DNA from: Rivibacter sp049446155
GTDB lineage: Bacteria > Pseudomonadota > Gammaproteobacteria > Burkholderiales > Burkholderiaceae_C
NCBI RefSeq assembly: GCF_049446155.1
Contig: NZ_JBMSEE010000002.1
Location: forward strand, 186,001 to 250,000
Length of the DNA: 64,000 nucleotides
Reading direction: 5' to 3'
Shown here: positions 8,209 through 17,297 of the stretch, piece by piece
How positions within the stretch are numbered: the first letter of the stretch is position 1
Layout: each line of letters begins with the position of its first letter
The notes under the pieces: model-generated
Told to the model about the DNA's origin: nothing
The model's input: the letters and a program-made list of their open reading frames with translations, nothing else
The model's database searches: none
Made by a program: the position numbers and the translations under genes

Positions 8209-9438
8209 TCAGACGACGGCGCCGAGCTTGAAGATCGGCAGGTACATCGACACAACAATGCCGCCGATGAGCGTGCCGAGCACGACGATGATCAGCGGCT
8301 CGATCAGGCTCGACAGGCCCTTGACCGCCTCGTCGACCTCGTTCTCGTAGAACTCGGCGGCCTTGCCGAGCATCTGGTCGAGCGCACCCGACTCCTCGCC
8401 GATCGCCGCCATCTGCAGCACCATCACCGGGAACACGCCGCTGGACTGCATTGCCGTCGTGAGCGCGGTGCCGGTCGAGACGTCCTTCTGGATCTGTTCG
8501 GTCGCGTCCTTGTAGACCGCATTGCCCGACGCGCCGCCAACCGAATCGAGCGCCTCGACCAGGGGCACGCCGGCCGCGAACATCGTCGACAGCGTGCGAG
8601 TCCAGCGAGCCACGGCCGACTTGTTCAGCAGGTCTCCGAAGATCGGCAGCCGGAGCATCAGGCGGTCCATCGTGCGCTGCATGTTCTCGGAGCGCTTCCA
8701 GGTCTGGAAGAAGAAGTACAGGAAGAAGCCGATCGAACCGAAGATCAGCCACCAGTAGCTGACGAAGATGTCCGAGACGGCCATCACGAACAGCGTCGGC
8801 GCCGGCAAGTCGGCGCCGAAGGATGTGAAGACCTCCTTGAAGGCGGGGATCACAAAGATCATGATCACCGCGACGACCACGAAGGCGACCACGAGTACGG
8901 CAATCGGATAGATCAGCGCCGACTTGATCTTGGCCTTCAGCTCGAGGGTCTTCTCCTGGTAGAGCGCCAGACGGTCCAGCAGCGTTTCCAGAATGCCCGC
9001 GGCCTCCCCGGCTTCGACCAGATTGCAATACAGCGCGTCGAAGTACAGCGGGTGCTTGCGAAACGCCGCCGAGAGACTGGTGCCAGTCTCGACGTCCGAG
9101 CGGATGTCGGTCAGCAGCTTGGTGACGCGCGGGTTGGTGCTGCCGCGCGCGACGATGTCGAAGCTTTGCAGCAGCGGCACGCCGGCGCGCATCATCGTCG
9201 CCAACTGGCGCGTGAAGATTGCGATGTCCTTTTGCTTGATGGACCGGCCGCCGCTCATGCGGCGCTTCTTCACCTTCTGGACCAGGATGCCCTGACGACG
9301 CAGGCTGGCGCTGACCATGGCTTCGCCGCCGGCGCGCATTTCGCCACGCACGATCTTGCCGTTACGGTCCTTGCCTTCCCACTCGAAGACGATCTCCTTG
9401 CCCGCCTTCGAGGCTGCCGCTGCTGCTGCCGTGGCCAT
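8209..9438 (-). CDS. pilC: Type IV pilus inner-membrane platform protein PilC
   Basis: The platform protein couples the PilB/PilT motors to pilus assembly. The 409-residue protein has two GspF domains: FTRQLATMMRAGVPLLQ in the first and WTRTLSTMFAAGVPLVEA in the second. The three membrane segments lie at the end of each repeat and at the C-terminus (IEPLIIVVLGTLIGGIVVSMYLPIF). The basic N-terminus, with FEWEGKDRNGKIVRGE, is the usual PilC opening. It lies 49 bases after pilB, consistent with an operon. Confidence 0.95.
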   Translation of the reverse strand: MATAAAAAASKAGKEIVFEWEGKDRNGKIVRGEMRAGGEAMVSASLRRQGILVQKVKKRRMSGGRSIKQKDIAIFTRQLATMMRAGVPLLQSFDIVARGSTNPRVTKLLTDIRSDVETGTSLSAAFRKHPLYFDALYCNLVEAGEAAGILETLLDRLALYQEKTLELKAKIKSALIYPIAVLVVAFVVVAVIMIFVIPAFKEVFTSFGADLPAPTLFVMAVSDIFVSYWWLIFGSIGFFLYFFFQTWKRSENMQRTMDRLMLRLPIFGDLLNKSAVARWTRTLSTMFAAGVPLVEALDSVGGASGNAVYKDATEQIQKDVSTGTALTTAMQSSGVFPVMVLQMAAIGEESGALDQMLGKAAEFYENEVDEAVKGLSSLIEPLIIVVLGTLIGGIVVSMYLPIFKLGAVV

Positions 9439-9487
9439 GATCTGTCCGACGCTCCCGTTGTGTCGTCTTCGCGTGCCGGGACCGCGG

Positions 9488-11209
9488 TCACTCGTTCGTG
9501 ACCGAGATCACCTCTTCCAGCGTAGTGACGCCCAGCTTCACTTTCACCAGCCCCGACTCGCGCAGGTCTCGCACGCCTTCGGCGCGCGCCTGCTTGGCGA
9601 TGTCGAGCGCGGTGCCCTCGGACAGGATGATGCGCTGGATCTCCTCGCTGATCGGCATCACTTGGTAAATGCCGACGCGGCCCTTGTAGCCGTTGCTGCA
9701 TGCGGAGCAGCCGACGGCGCGATAGGGTTTCCAGCTGCCGTCGATGTCCTTGTCCTTGAAGCCGGCGCGCACTAACGCTTCGCGAGGATAGTCGGCGGGC
9801 GCCTTGCAGACCTCGCACAGCCGCCGGGCCAGCCGCTGCGCCGTGATGAGGATCACGCTCGAAGCGATGTTAAAAGGCGCCACGCCCATGTTCATCAGGC
9901 GCGTGAGCGTCGTCGGCGCATCGTTGGTGTGCAGCGTGGACATCACCAGGTGGCCGGTCTGCGCCGCCTTGATCGCGATGTCGGCCGTTTCGAGATCACG
10001 GATCTCACCGACCATGATGACATCGGGATCCTGGCGCAAGAAGGCCTTGAGCGCGACGGCGAAGTTCATCCCCGCCTTGTCGTTCACGTTGACCTGGTTG
10101 ATGCCGGGCAGGTTGATTTCCGCCGGATCTTCGACCGTCGAGATGTTGACGCCGGGCTGGTTCAGGATGTTCAGGCAGGTGTAGAGCGACACCGTCTTGC
10201 CCGAACCGGTGGGACCCGTCACCAGCACCATGCCGTAGGGCCGCTTGACGGCATTGAGCAGGCGCTCCTTTTCTTCCTTCTCGTAGCCAAGCGCCTCGAT
10301 GCCGAGCTTCGCACTCGACGGATCGAGGATACGGATCACGATCTTCTCGCCGAACAGCGTCGGGAGGGTCGAGACGCGGAAGTCGATCGCCTTGCTGCCG
10401 AACTTCAGCTTCATGCGGCCGTCTTGCGGCACGCGCTTTTCCGCGATGTCGAGCCGACTGATCACTTTGATGCGCGACGCCAGCTTGTCCTTGATGGCAA
10501 TCGGCGGCTGGGTGATTTCGCGCAGTTCTCCGTCGACGCGAAAACGAACGCGGTAGTTGTACTCGTAAGGCTCGAAATGCAGATCCGAAGCGCGCGCGTT
10601 GATCGCGTCGATCAGCATCTTCTGCAGGAAGCGTACGACCGGTGCGTCCTCGACCTCCTGGCTGACATCCTGAGACTCGGCTGCGCCGCTGGCATCTTCC
10701 TCGGTGATGTCGAACTCGAAGTCGCCGCCGGCGATCGCCTCGAGCGTCTCGCCGGCGCCGGCGGTCGAGGCGTCGAGCAGCTTGACCAGCTTGTCATGCT
10801 CGACGATGACCCACTCGGGTGTCAGCTGCGTGGCGAACTTGATGCGCTCGACCGCTTCCTGGTCCGTGGGGTCGGCGCCGCCGATGAAGATGCGGTTGCC
10901 GCGCTTGCCCAAGACCAAGACCTGGTACTGCGACGCAAGCTTGTTGTCGATGACATTGCGCGGCAGCTTCTGCGCATCGACGGCTGAGAGGTCGAGCAGC
11001 GGTAGCGCCAGCACGCTGGACAAGGTGTGCGCCAGTTCCGTCGGGCGTACTGCTCCGGCGGCGAGCACGGCCGAAATGAAGCTCTTGCGCTGTTCCTTGG
11101 CGCTGCGGACAAGGTCTTCCGCCGTCTTGGTGCTCAGCTTTCCGGCGTGGACCAAGACGCGGGCCACGCCCGAGAGCGAGCTTTGCGGTGCGTCGGCAAG
11201 GGTATCCAC
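9488..11209 (-). CDS. pilB: Type IV pilus assembly ATPase PilB
   Basis: The hexameric motor that powers pilus extension. The 573-residue protein has an N-terminal GspE/MshEN-type domain, then the ATPase core: Walker A GPTGSGKTV at 332-340, the Asp box RASDLHFEPYE, Walker B DPDVIMVGEIRD and the His box STLHTND. A tetracysteine zinc site (CEVC ... CSAC) follows near the C-terminus. The start at 11209 gives MDTLADAPQSSLSGVARVL. No retraction ATPase PilT lies in the window. A tRNA-Pro gene is located upstream on the same strand. Confidence 0.96.
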   Translation of the reverse strand: MDTLADAPQSSLSGVARVLVHAGKLSTKTAEDLVRSAKEQRKSFISAVLAAGAVRPTELAHTLSSVLALPLLDLSAVDAQKLPRNVIDNKLASQYQVLVLGKRGNRIFIGGADPTDQEAVERIKFATQLTPEWVIVEHDKLVKLLDASTAGAGETLEAIAGGDFEFDITEEDASGAAESQDVSQEVEDAPVVRFLQKMLIDAINARASDLHFEPYEYNYRVRFRVDGELREITQPPIAIKDKLASRIKVISRLDIAEKRVPQDGRMKLKFGSKAIDFRVSTLPTLFGEKIVIRILDPSSAKLGIEALGYEKEEKERLLNAVKRPYGMVLVTGPTGSGKTVSLYTCLNILNQPGVNISTVEDPAEINLPGINQVNVNDKAGMNFAVALKAFLRQDPDVIMVGEIRDLETADIAIKAAQTGHLVMSTLHTNDAPTTLTRLMNMGVAPFNIASSVILITAQRLARRLCEVCKAPADYPREALVRAGFKDKDIDGSWKPYRAVGCSACSNGYKGRVGIYQVMPISEEIQRIILSEGTALDIAKQARAEGVRDLRESGLVKVKLGVTTLEEVISVTNE

Positions 11210-11353
11210 TTACGCTGCAGCAAGAATGGGCGGGAACATCGCGGAGATGATCGCCGATTCACCCTGCGCTGTAAACGAGAGCGGTTGGCCCCGTCACCAG
11301 CAGCCTACAGGAGCGGCCAGGGCTTGAACGGTTGGGTTACCGGCCATCGAAAG

Positions 11354-11434
<81 letters not shown>

Positions 11435-11476
11435 ATGGCAGCCGCAAGGCTGCTCGCTTTCACTGCTGACGGCGAC

Positions 11477-12469
11477 TCAGTGCGAGCGCTGCAGCGAAAG
11501 AGCACATAAGTATATCAGAGCCGAGCGGTACTCCGACTCTGGCAAGCCGGCGATGCATCGTTCGGCTCGTTCGACCTCGGCCTGCGCTGCGTCACGCGTC
11601 GCCTGCAGCGCTCCGGTGCTGCGCACCACCTGGACGATTTCATCAAGCCGCTCGATCTCACCGTGCTCGATGGCGTGGCGCACAAGCGCGCGCTGCTCGG
11701 GCGTACCGCGCTCCATGGCCACCAGCAACGGCAGCGTCGGCTTGCCTTCGCGCAGGTCGTCGCCGACGTTCTTGCCGAGTTCTTCGGTCTGGCCCTCGTA
11801 GTCGAGCAGGTCGTCGACGAGCTGGAACGCCGTACCGAGGGCGCGTCCGTAATCGGCGCAGGCTTCCTCGGTCGAGCGGTCGGCACCTGCGATGACGGCG
11901 CCGAGCCGCGCGCTGGCCTCGAAGAGCTTGGCGGTCTTGAAGCGGATGACACGCAGGTAGTCCTCGACCGAGATGTCTGGGTCGTGCATGTTCATCAGCT
12001 GGAGCACTTCGCCCTCGGCGATGACGTTGGTCGCATCGGCCAGGACCTCCAGCACGCGCATCCGATTCACGGACACCATCATCTGGAAGGCGCGGGAATA
12101 GAGGAAGTCGCCCACCAGCACGCTGGCGGCGTTGCCGAACCGGGCGTTCGCGGTCGGTCGTCCGCGGCGCAGCTCGGATTCATCGACCACGTCGTCGTGG
12201 AGCAGTGTTGCGGTGTGAATGAACTCGACCACCGCGGCGAGTTCGTGGCGTTCCGGTCCGCGAAAGCCCAGCGCGTTCGAGAACAGCAGCACCAGCAGCG
12301 GGCGGATGCGCTTGCCGCCGGCGCTGACGATGTAGTGGGAGATCTGGTTGATCAGCGCGACGTCGGATGACAGTCGCCGCGCGATCACGGCATCGACCTG
12401 CGCCATCTCCGGCGCCATCAGTTCAAGGGGCGAGATGGCCGGAGTGACTGCTTGCGGCGCGGCGGACAC
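11477..12469 (-). CDS. ispB: Octaprenyl (polyprenyl) diphosphate synthase
   Basis: Builds the long isoprenoid tail used for ubiquinone. The 330-residue protein has the first Asp-rich motif DDVVD at 92-96 (preceded by FIHTATLLH), the second DDLLD at 219-223, and the GGKRIRP substrate-binding segment. The bulky residues before the first motif suit a chain-elongating polyprenyl rather than a farnesyl synthase; the exact chain length (C40 expected for UQ-8 betaproteobacteria) is inferred. The gene diverges from rplU, a widespread proteobacterial arrangement. Confidence 0.93.
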   Translation of the reverse strand: MSAAPQAVTPAISPLELMAPEMAQVDAVIARRLSSDVALINQISHYIVSAGGKRIRPLLVLLFSNALGFRGPERHELAAVVEFIHTATLLHDDVVDESELRRGRPTANARFGNAASVLVGDFLYSRAFQMMVSVNRMRVLEVLADATNVIAEGEVLQLMNMHDPDISVEDYLRVIRFKTAKLFEASARLGAVIAGADRSTEEACADYGRALGTAFQLVDDLLDYEGQTEELGKNVGDDLREGKPTLPLLVAMERGTPEQRALVRHAIEHGEIERLDEIVQVVRSTGALQATRDAAQAEVERAERCIAGLPESEYRSALIYLCALSLQRSH

Positions 12470-12677
12470 GTGATGGGATCGGGCAGGGGCGCAAAGGCGC
12501 GAATCCGGGGATTATAGGAAGCAGCCGGGCGCGGCGCTCCTGGGCCGCTGGATCAGCTATACTTCCAAGCTTCGCTCTGGCGCGGCGGCTCGGCCGTTTG
12601 CAGGCCGTTTCGTAGCTGCGGGCGAAGCTGGGGCAGCGCGCTCGCGCGCTGCCGATCGTTCGATAGAAAGGGCTGAT
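12470..12677 (+). promoter_or_regulatory. Divergent promoter region between ispB and rplU
   Basis: A 208-base non-coding gap between divergent genes. It contains two -10-like hexamers: TATAAT reading toward ispB (bases 12511-12516 on the plus strand, attata) and TATACT reading toward rplU (12558-12563). Neither has a clear TTGACA at the right distance. The rplU leader ends with GAAAGGGCTGAT before the ATG, a reasonable ribosome binding site. The assignment is by position and -10 similarity only. Confidence 0.45.
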
Positions 12678-12989
12678 ATGTACGCGGTCATAAAAACCGG
12701 TGGCAAGCAATACAAGGTTGCTGCCGGCGAAAAGATCAAAGTAGAACAGATTGCTGCGGACGTTGGCCAAGAGATCGTGATCGACCAGGTGCTCGCCGTC
12801 GGCAGCGGCGCTGAGCTCAAGGTCGGCACTCCCTTGGTTGCGGGCGCCAGCGTCAAGGCCACGGTTGTGGCCCACGGCAGGCACGACAAGGTGCGCATCT
12901 TCAAGCTGCGCCGTCGCAAGCACTACCAGAAGCACCAGGGCCATCGCCAGAACTTCACCGAGCTGCAGATCAGCGCGGTGAACGGCTGA
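12678..12989 (+). CDS. rplU: 50S ribosomal protein L21
   Basis: Protein of the large subunit that binds 23S rRNA near L20. The 103-residue sequence starts MYAVIKTGGKQYKV, the L21 signature, and ends with KLRRRKHYQKHQGHRQNFTELQI. Length is normal. Its start has an upstream AAAGGG site. rpmA follows after 25 bases, the universal rplU-rpmA order. Confidence 0.98.
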   Translation: MYAVIKTGGKQYKVAAGEKIKVEQIAADVGQEIVIDQVLAVGSGAELKVGTPLVAGASVKATVVAHGRHDKVRIFKLRRRKHYQKHQGHRQNFTELQISAVNG

Positions 12990-13014
12990 GCCGCAACCAG
13001 TTAGGAGCTGATCC

Positions 13015-13272
13015 ATGGCACAGAAAAAGGGCGGCGGTTCTACCCGGAACGGCCGTGATTCCCAGCCGAAGATGCTCGGCGTCAAGGTGTTCGGCGGCCA
13101 GACCATTCCGGCTGGCTCGATCATCGTGCGCCAGCGTGGCACGCAGTTTCACGCCGGCACCAACGTCGGCACCGGCAAGGACCACACGCTCTTCGCGCTG
13201 GTCGACGGTACCGTTTCGTTCGACGTCAAGGGCCCGCGCAACCAGCGCACCGTGATCGTCACGCCGGTCTGA
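13015..13272 (+). CDS. rpmA: 50S ribosomal protein L27
   Basis: L27 lies at the peptidyl-transferase centre, with its N-terminal tail reaching toward the P-site tRNA. The 85-residue protein begins MAQKKGGGSTRNGRDSQPK and has the GVKVFGGQ, GSIIVRQRGT and HTLFALVDG segments. The TTAGGAG site is 5 bases before the ATG. A strong intrinsic terminator follows within 50 bases. Confidence 0.98.
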   Translation: MAQKKGGGSTRNGRDSQPKMLGVKVFGGQTIPAGSIIVRQRGTQFHAGTNVGTGKDHTLFALVDGTVSFDVKGPRNQRTVIVTPV

Positions 13273-13296
13273 GGCGGGATTCGCCTCGGCTGCACG

Positions 13297-13321
13297 AAGC
13301 CCCGGCGTGCCGGGGCTTTTT
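13297..13321 (+). terminator. Intrinsic terminator after rpmA
   Basis: A perfect 10-base stem (AAGCCCCGGC pairing with GCCGGGGCTT) around a two-base loop, followed by a T-run (13318-13321). It lies 24 bases after the rpmA stop and would separate the ribosomal protein transcript from obgE, which begins at 13387. Confidence 0.88.
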
Positions 13322-13386
13322 CATTTCCAGCGATGCTTCGCTGGTCTGCGGGCCAGGCGAGGCGCTTCGATAACATCCACACCGCC

Positions 13387-14493
13387 ATGAAGTTCGTCGA
13401 CGAAGCGCTGATCGATGTGGTCGCCGGCAACGGGGGCAACGGCTGCGCGAGCTTCCGCCGCGAGAAGTTCATCCCGTTCGGCGGCCCGGACGGCGGCGAT
13501 GGCGGGCGCGGCGGCAGCGTCTGGGCGGTTGCCGACCGCAATCTCAATACCCTGGTCGACTTCCGCTTTGCGCGCCGCTATGAGGCCCGCAACGGCGAGC
13601 ACGGGCGCGGCTCCGACCAGTACGGCGCGGCCGCCGACGACATCGTGCTGCGCATGCCGGTCGGCACCATCGTCTCCGACGCCGAGACCGGCGCCGTGAT
13701 CACTGAGCTGCTGGTGCCGGGCGAGAAGTTCCTGCTGGCCAAGGGCGGCGACGGGGGCTTCGGCAACCTGCACTTCAAGTCCAGCACCAACCGGGCGCCG
13801 CGGCAAAAGACGCCCGGTTGGCCCGGCGAGCAGAGAAAGCTCCGGCTCGAGTTGCGCGTGCTGGCCGACGTCGGCCTGCTGGGCATGCCCAACGCCGGCA
13901 AATCGACGCTGATCGCGGCGATCTCGAATGCCCGACCGAAGATCGCCGACTACCCGTTCACGACGCTGCATCCCAACCTCGGCGTCGTGCGCGTCGGTGT
14001 GGGCCAGAGCTTCGTCGTTGCGGACATCCCCGGCCTGATCGAAGGCGCAGCTGAAGGCGCCGGCCTCGGTCACCAATTCCTGCGCCACCTGCAGCGCACG
14101 CGCTTGCTGCTGCATGTGGTCGACCTCGCGCCGTTCGACGACGTGGACCCGGTCGCGCAGGCCAAGGCCATCGTGGCCGAGCTGAAGAAGTACGACCCGG
14201 CGCTGCACGACAAGCCGCGCTGGCTGGTGCTCAACAAGCTCGACATGGTTCCCGAGGACGAGCGCGCCGCGCGCGTCAAGGAGTTCGTCAAACGCTATCG
14301 CTGGAAGGGCCCGGTGTTCGAGATCTCGGCGCTCACGCGCGAGGGCTGCGAGCACCTCGTGCAGGCGATCTGGCAGCACGTCGCGTCCTTGCAGGAACAC
14401 GTGGTCGAGCGCGACGTGCGCTTCGACGAAGAGCCGTCGGGCCCCGCCTCGCCGGGCGAAGGCGCTGCCGCTGACGATCCACGCTTTCGCTGA
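13387..14493 (+). CDS. obgE: GTPase ObgE/CgtA
   Basis: Essential GTPase associated with 50S assembly and stress signalling. The 368-residue protein has the glycine-rich OBG domain (FGGPDGGDGGRGG near 31-43), then the G domain with G1 GMPNAGKST at 166-174, G3 DIPGLIEGA and G4 NKLD. The ATG at 13387 gives the family's MKFVDEA opening; a longer frame exists upstream but would start in the terminator region. The C-terminal tail is short and acidic. proB follows after 12 bases. Confidence 0.96.
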   Translation: MKFVDEALIDVVAGNGGNGCASFRREKFIPFGGPDGGDGGRGGSVWAVADRNLNTLVDFRFARRYEARNGEHGRGSDQYGAAADDIVLRMPVGTIVSDAETGAVITELLVPGEKFLLAKGGDGGFGNLHFKSSTNRAPRQKTPGWPGEQRKLRLELRVLADVGLLGMPNAGKSTLIAAISNARPKIADYPFTTLHPNLGVVRVGVGQSFVVADIPGLIEGAAEGAGLGHQFLRHLQRTRLLLHVVDLAPFDDVDPVAQAKAIVAELKKYDPALHDKPRWLVLNKLDMVPEDERAARVKEFVKRYRWKGPVFEISALTREGCEHLVQAIWQHVASLQEHVVERDVRFDEEPSGPASPGEGAAADDPRFR

Positions 14494-14505
14494 TCCGACT
14501 CATCC

Positions 14506-15624
14506 ATGAACGAGCTGCTGCGCGGCGCCCGCCGCATCGTCGTCAAGGTCGGCTCCAGCCTGGTCACCAACGAGGGCCGCGGCGTCGATGCCGACGCGAT
14601 CGGCAATTGGTGCCGTCAGCTCGCCGCGCTGGCGCGCGACGGCCGCGAAGTCGTGATGGTCTCCAGCGGCGCGATCGCCGAGGGCATGAAGCGCCTGGGC
14701 TGGCGCACGCGTCCCAAGGAGCTCCATGAGTTGCAGGCCGCCGCGGCGGTCGGCCAGATGGGCCTGGCGCAGATGTACGAGACGCAGCTGCGCGCCCAGG
14801 GGTTGGCTAGCGCTCAGGTGCTGCTCACGCATGCCGACCTGGCCGATCGCGAGCGCTACCTGAACGCCCGCTCGACGCTGCTGACCCTGCTGTCGCTCAA
14901 CGTGATCCCGGTGATCAACGAGAACGACACGGTCGTCAACGACGAGATCAAGGTCGGCGACAACGACACTCTCGGCGCGCTGGTCGCCAACCTGATCGAG
15001 GCCGACCTGCTCGTCATCCTGACCGACCAACCTGGCCTGTACTCGGCCGATCCTCGCAAGGACCCGCAGGCGCGCTTCATCGACGAAGCGACCGCCGGCA
15101 CGCCCGAGCTCGAGCGCATGGCCGGCGGCGCCGGCTCGAACATCGGCAAGGGCGGCATGATCACCAAGGTGCTGGCCGCCAAACGTGCGGCCGGCAGCGG
15201 TGCCAGCACCGTCATCGCCTGGGGCCGCGAGTCCGACGTGCTGCTGCGCCTGGCCGGCGGCGAGCGCATCGGCACCTTGCTGATCGCCACGACCGCCAAG
15301 CTCGCCGCGCGCAAGCAGTGGATGGCCGATCACCTCCAGCTGCGCGGCGCGGTCACCGTCGACGACGGCGCGGTCAAGAAGCTGCGTGATGAGGGCAAGA
15401 GCCTGCTGCCGATCGGCGTGATCGAGGTGCAGGGCGAGTTCGTGCGCGGCGATGTCATCGCCGTGCGTGACGCTCGCGGCGCCGAGATCGCGCGCGGTCT
15501 GGCCAACTACGCCGCCAGCGAGGCGCGGCTCATCGCGCGCAAGCCTTCGTCGCAGATCGAAGGGCTGCTGGGTTATGCCAACGAGCCCGAGCTGATCCAT
15601 CGCGACAACCTGGTCCTGGCGTGA
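14506..15624 (+). CDS. proB: Glutamate 5-kinase
   Basis: First step of proline synthesis, phosphorylation of glutamate. The 372-residue protein has the amino-acid kinase domain (VVKVGSSLVTNEGRG, MVSSGAIAEGMKR, INENDTVV, TDQPGLYSADPR) and a C-terminal PUA domain from about 280 on, as in E. coli ProB. The obgE-proB order is conserved in betaproteobacteria. The stop overlaps the next gene's GTG start by four bases. Confidence 0.96.
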   Translation: MNELLRGARRIVVKVGSSLVTNEGRGVDADAIGNWCRQLAALARDGREVVMVSSGAIAEGMKRLGWRTRPKELHELQAAAAVGQMGLAQMYETQLRAQGLASAQVLLTHADLADRERYLNARSTLLTLLSLNVIPVINENDTVVNDEIKVGDNDTLGALVANLIEADLLVILTDQPGLYSADPRKDPQARFIDEATAGTPELERMAGGAGSNIGKGGMITKVLAAKRAAGSGASTVIAWGRESDVLLRLAGGERIGTLLIATTAKLAARKQWMADHLQLRGAVTVDDGAVKKLRDEGKSLLPIGVIEVQGEFVRGDVIAVRDARGAEIARGLANYAASEARLIARKPSSQIEGLLGYANEPELIHRDNLVLA

Positions 15625-16508
15625 CTTCCCGGGACCGCCTCGACGCGACCGCGGTCGCCGGGTTGCTGCTGTGCTGCCTGCTGTGGGGGCTGAATCAGGT
15701 GGCGATCAAGGCGGCGCTGCCCGAGGTGCCGCCGCTGGTGCAGCTCTCGCTGCGCAGCGGCATCGCGGCCCTGTTGCTGCTGGGCTGGATGCGCTACCGC
15801 GGCGTGCGCTTTTCGCCGAGCGACGGCACGCTCGGGCCGGGCCTTTTGGCCGGCACGTTGTTCGCGGTCGAGTTCGCCTGCATCTTCATCGGCCTGAGCT
15901 ACACCACGGCCGCGCGCTCGACGGTCTTCATCAACACCTCGCCGCTGATCGTCGCGGCGGTGCTGGGTGCCTTCGTGCCGGCCGAGCGCTTGCGGCCGCT
16001 GCAGGTGGGCGGTCTGCTGATCGCGTTCGCGGCCGTGGCGTTCGCCTTTGCCGAGGGCTTCTCGGCGCATGGCGGCACGCTGCTGGGCGATGCGCTCGCT
16101 GTCGTCGCAGCCATCCTCTGGGGCCTGACGACGGTGACGATCCGCATGACGGTGCTGCGCCGCGCGCCGTCGGAACTCACGCTCGCCTACCAGCTGTTCG
16201 TGCCGGCCATCCTGGCGCCGCTGGCGGCGTGGTGGGCCGGCGAGCAATGGCCGCCGGCCTGGGGATGGTTGTCGATCGGCTCGGTGTTCTACCAGGCGGT
16301 GATCGTCACCTTTGCCAGTTACCTGCTGTGGTTCTGGCTGCTGACGCGCTATCCGGCCACACGTGTGCAGTCCTTCGTGTTCCTGACGCCGATCTCGGGC
16401 CTGCTGTTCGCTGCGGCGCTGCTCGGCGAGCCGGTGACCTGGCGGCTCGTGCTGGCGCTGGTCGGCGTGGTGCTGGGCATCACGCTGGTCAACCGCCGCG
16501 CGGGCTGA
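15621..16508 (+). CDS. EamA-family (DMT superfamily) transporter
   Basis: A 295-residue inner-membrane protein with about ten hydrophobic segments in two EamA repeats, the first containing LCCLLWGLNQVAIKAALPEVPPLV and the second opening near LGDALAVVAAILWGLTTVTIR. Family members export amino acids, metabolites or drugs; the substrate cannot be read from sequence. The start is a GTG at 15621 that overlaps the proB stop (GTGA), so translation is likely coupled. The stop is 5 bases from the convergent rppH end. Confidence 0.88.
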   Translation: MTSRDRLDATAVAGLLLCCLLWGLNQVAIKAALPEVPPLVQLSLRSGIAALLLLGWMRYRGVRFSPSDGTLGPGLLAGTLFAVEFACIFIGLSYTTAARSTVFINTSPLIVAAVLGAFVPAERLRPLQVGGLLIAFAAVAFAFAEGFSAHGGTLLGDALAVVAAILWGLTTVTIRMTVLRRAPSELTLAYQLFVPAILAPLAAWWAGEQWPPAWGWLSIGSVFYQAVIVTFASYLLWFWLLTRYPATRVQSFVFLTPISGLLFAAALLGEPVTWRLVLALVGVVLGITLVNRRAG

Positions 16509-16513
16509 GCGAT

Positions 16514-17125
16514 TCAGACCTGCTGTTCGGCCGGCGCGCCCGCGCAGTCGTCGTCGGGCGGCGGCAGCGTGGCAGGTCCGCTGACGTGGCGCTCGTCGGC
16601 CTCTCGGCGGTGCGGCCGCATGCCGGCGCGCAGGTAGCGGTTGTGGTGGCTGCCGCGCGGCAGGAAGCGCGCGAGTTCACTGAGTGCCATCTGGTAGACG
16701 TCGCGCTTGAACTCGATCACCACGTCAAGCGGCACCCAGTAATCGTTCCAGCGCCAGGCGTCGAACTCGGGATGGTCGGTCGCGCGAAGATTCATGTCGC
16801 AGTCGCGGCCGACCAGCTGCAGCAGGAACCAGATCTGCTTCTGGCCCTTGTAGTGGCCGCGCGCGTCGCGCCGGATGTAGTGGTCGGGGACCTCGTAGCG
16901 CAGCCAGTCGCGCGTGCGCGCGAGGATGCGCACGTGCTCGGGAAAGAGCCCCACCTCCTCGTGAAGCTCGCGAAACATCGCCTGCTCCGGCGACTCACCG
17001 TGCTTGATGCCGCCCTGCGGGAACTGCCACGAGTGCGTCCGGATGCGTTTGCCCCAGAACACCTGGTTCCGCTGGTTGAGCAGGATGATGCCGACGTTGG
17101 GCCGGAAGCCCTCACGGTCGAGCAT
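16514..17125 (-). CDS. rppH: RNA pyrophosphohydrolase
   Basis: Removes pyrophosphate from 5'-triphosphate RNA and so triggers RNase E-dependent decay. The 203-residue protein begins MLDREGFRPNVGIILLNQRNQVFWGKR, the typical RppH opening, and has the Nudix box from GGIKHGESPEQAMFRELHEEVGL. The C-terminal extension past about 160 is basic and Pro-rich, seen in beta- and gammaproteobacterial RppH. The start is preceded by GAGG seven bases upstream and lies within an AT-rich inverted repeat shared with proS. Confidence 0.95.
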   Translation of the reverse strand: MLDREGFRPNVGIILLNQRNQVFWGKRIRTHSWQFPQGGIKHGESPEQAMFRELHEEVGLFPEHVRILARTRDWLRYEVPDHYIRRDARGHYKGQKQIWFLLQLVGRDCDMNLRATDHPEFDAWRWNDYWVPLDVVIEFKRDVYQMALSELARFLPRGSHHNRYLRAGMRPHRREADERHVSGPATLPPPDDDCAGAPAEQQV

Positions 17126-17160
17126 AATGAAACCTCGAATTCTTTAACTGAATTCATTAT
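17124..17160. promoter_or_regulatory. AT-rich nested inverted repeat between rppH and proS
   Basis: Perfect 8-base arms ATAATGAA (17124-17131) and TTCATTAT (17153-17160) enclose two GAATTC hexamers (17137-17142 and 17150-17155) separated by seven bases. The segment is strikingly AT-rich for this genome and lies immediately at the rppH start codon. It probably contains the promoter of rppH, with CATTAT as a -10 candidate, and could be an operator. Regulatory function is inferred. Confidence 0.4.
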
Positions 17161-17297
17161 TTGCAGCGGGCCCTCGCTGCGCAACCCCGCGCAAACCTCA
17201 GGGTCGTCCCCTGAATGAGCCATGCCTGGGCTCACCGCCCGGGAGGGCCAGGCCGCATCCGGGCCCGCAGCCGACGATCACACCGTTCGCTGCCGCG

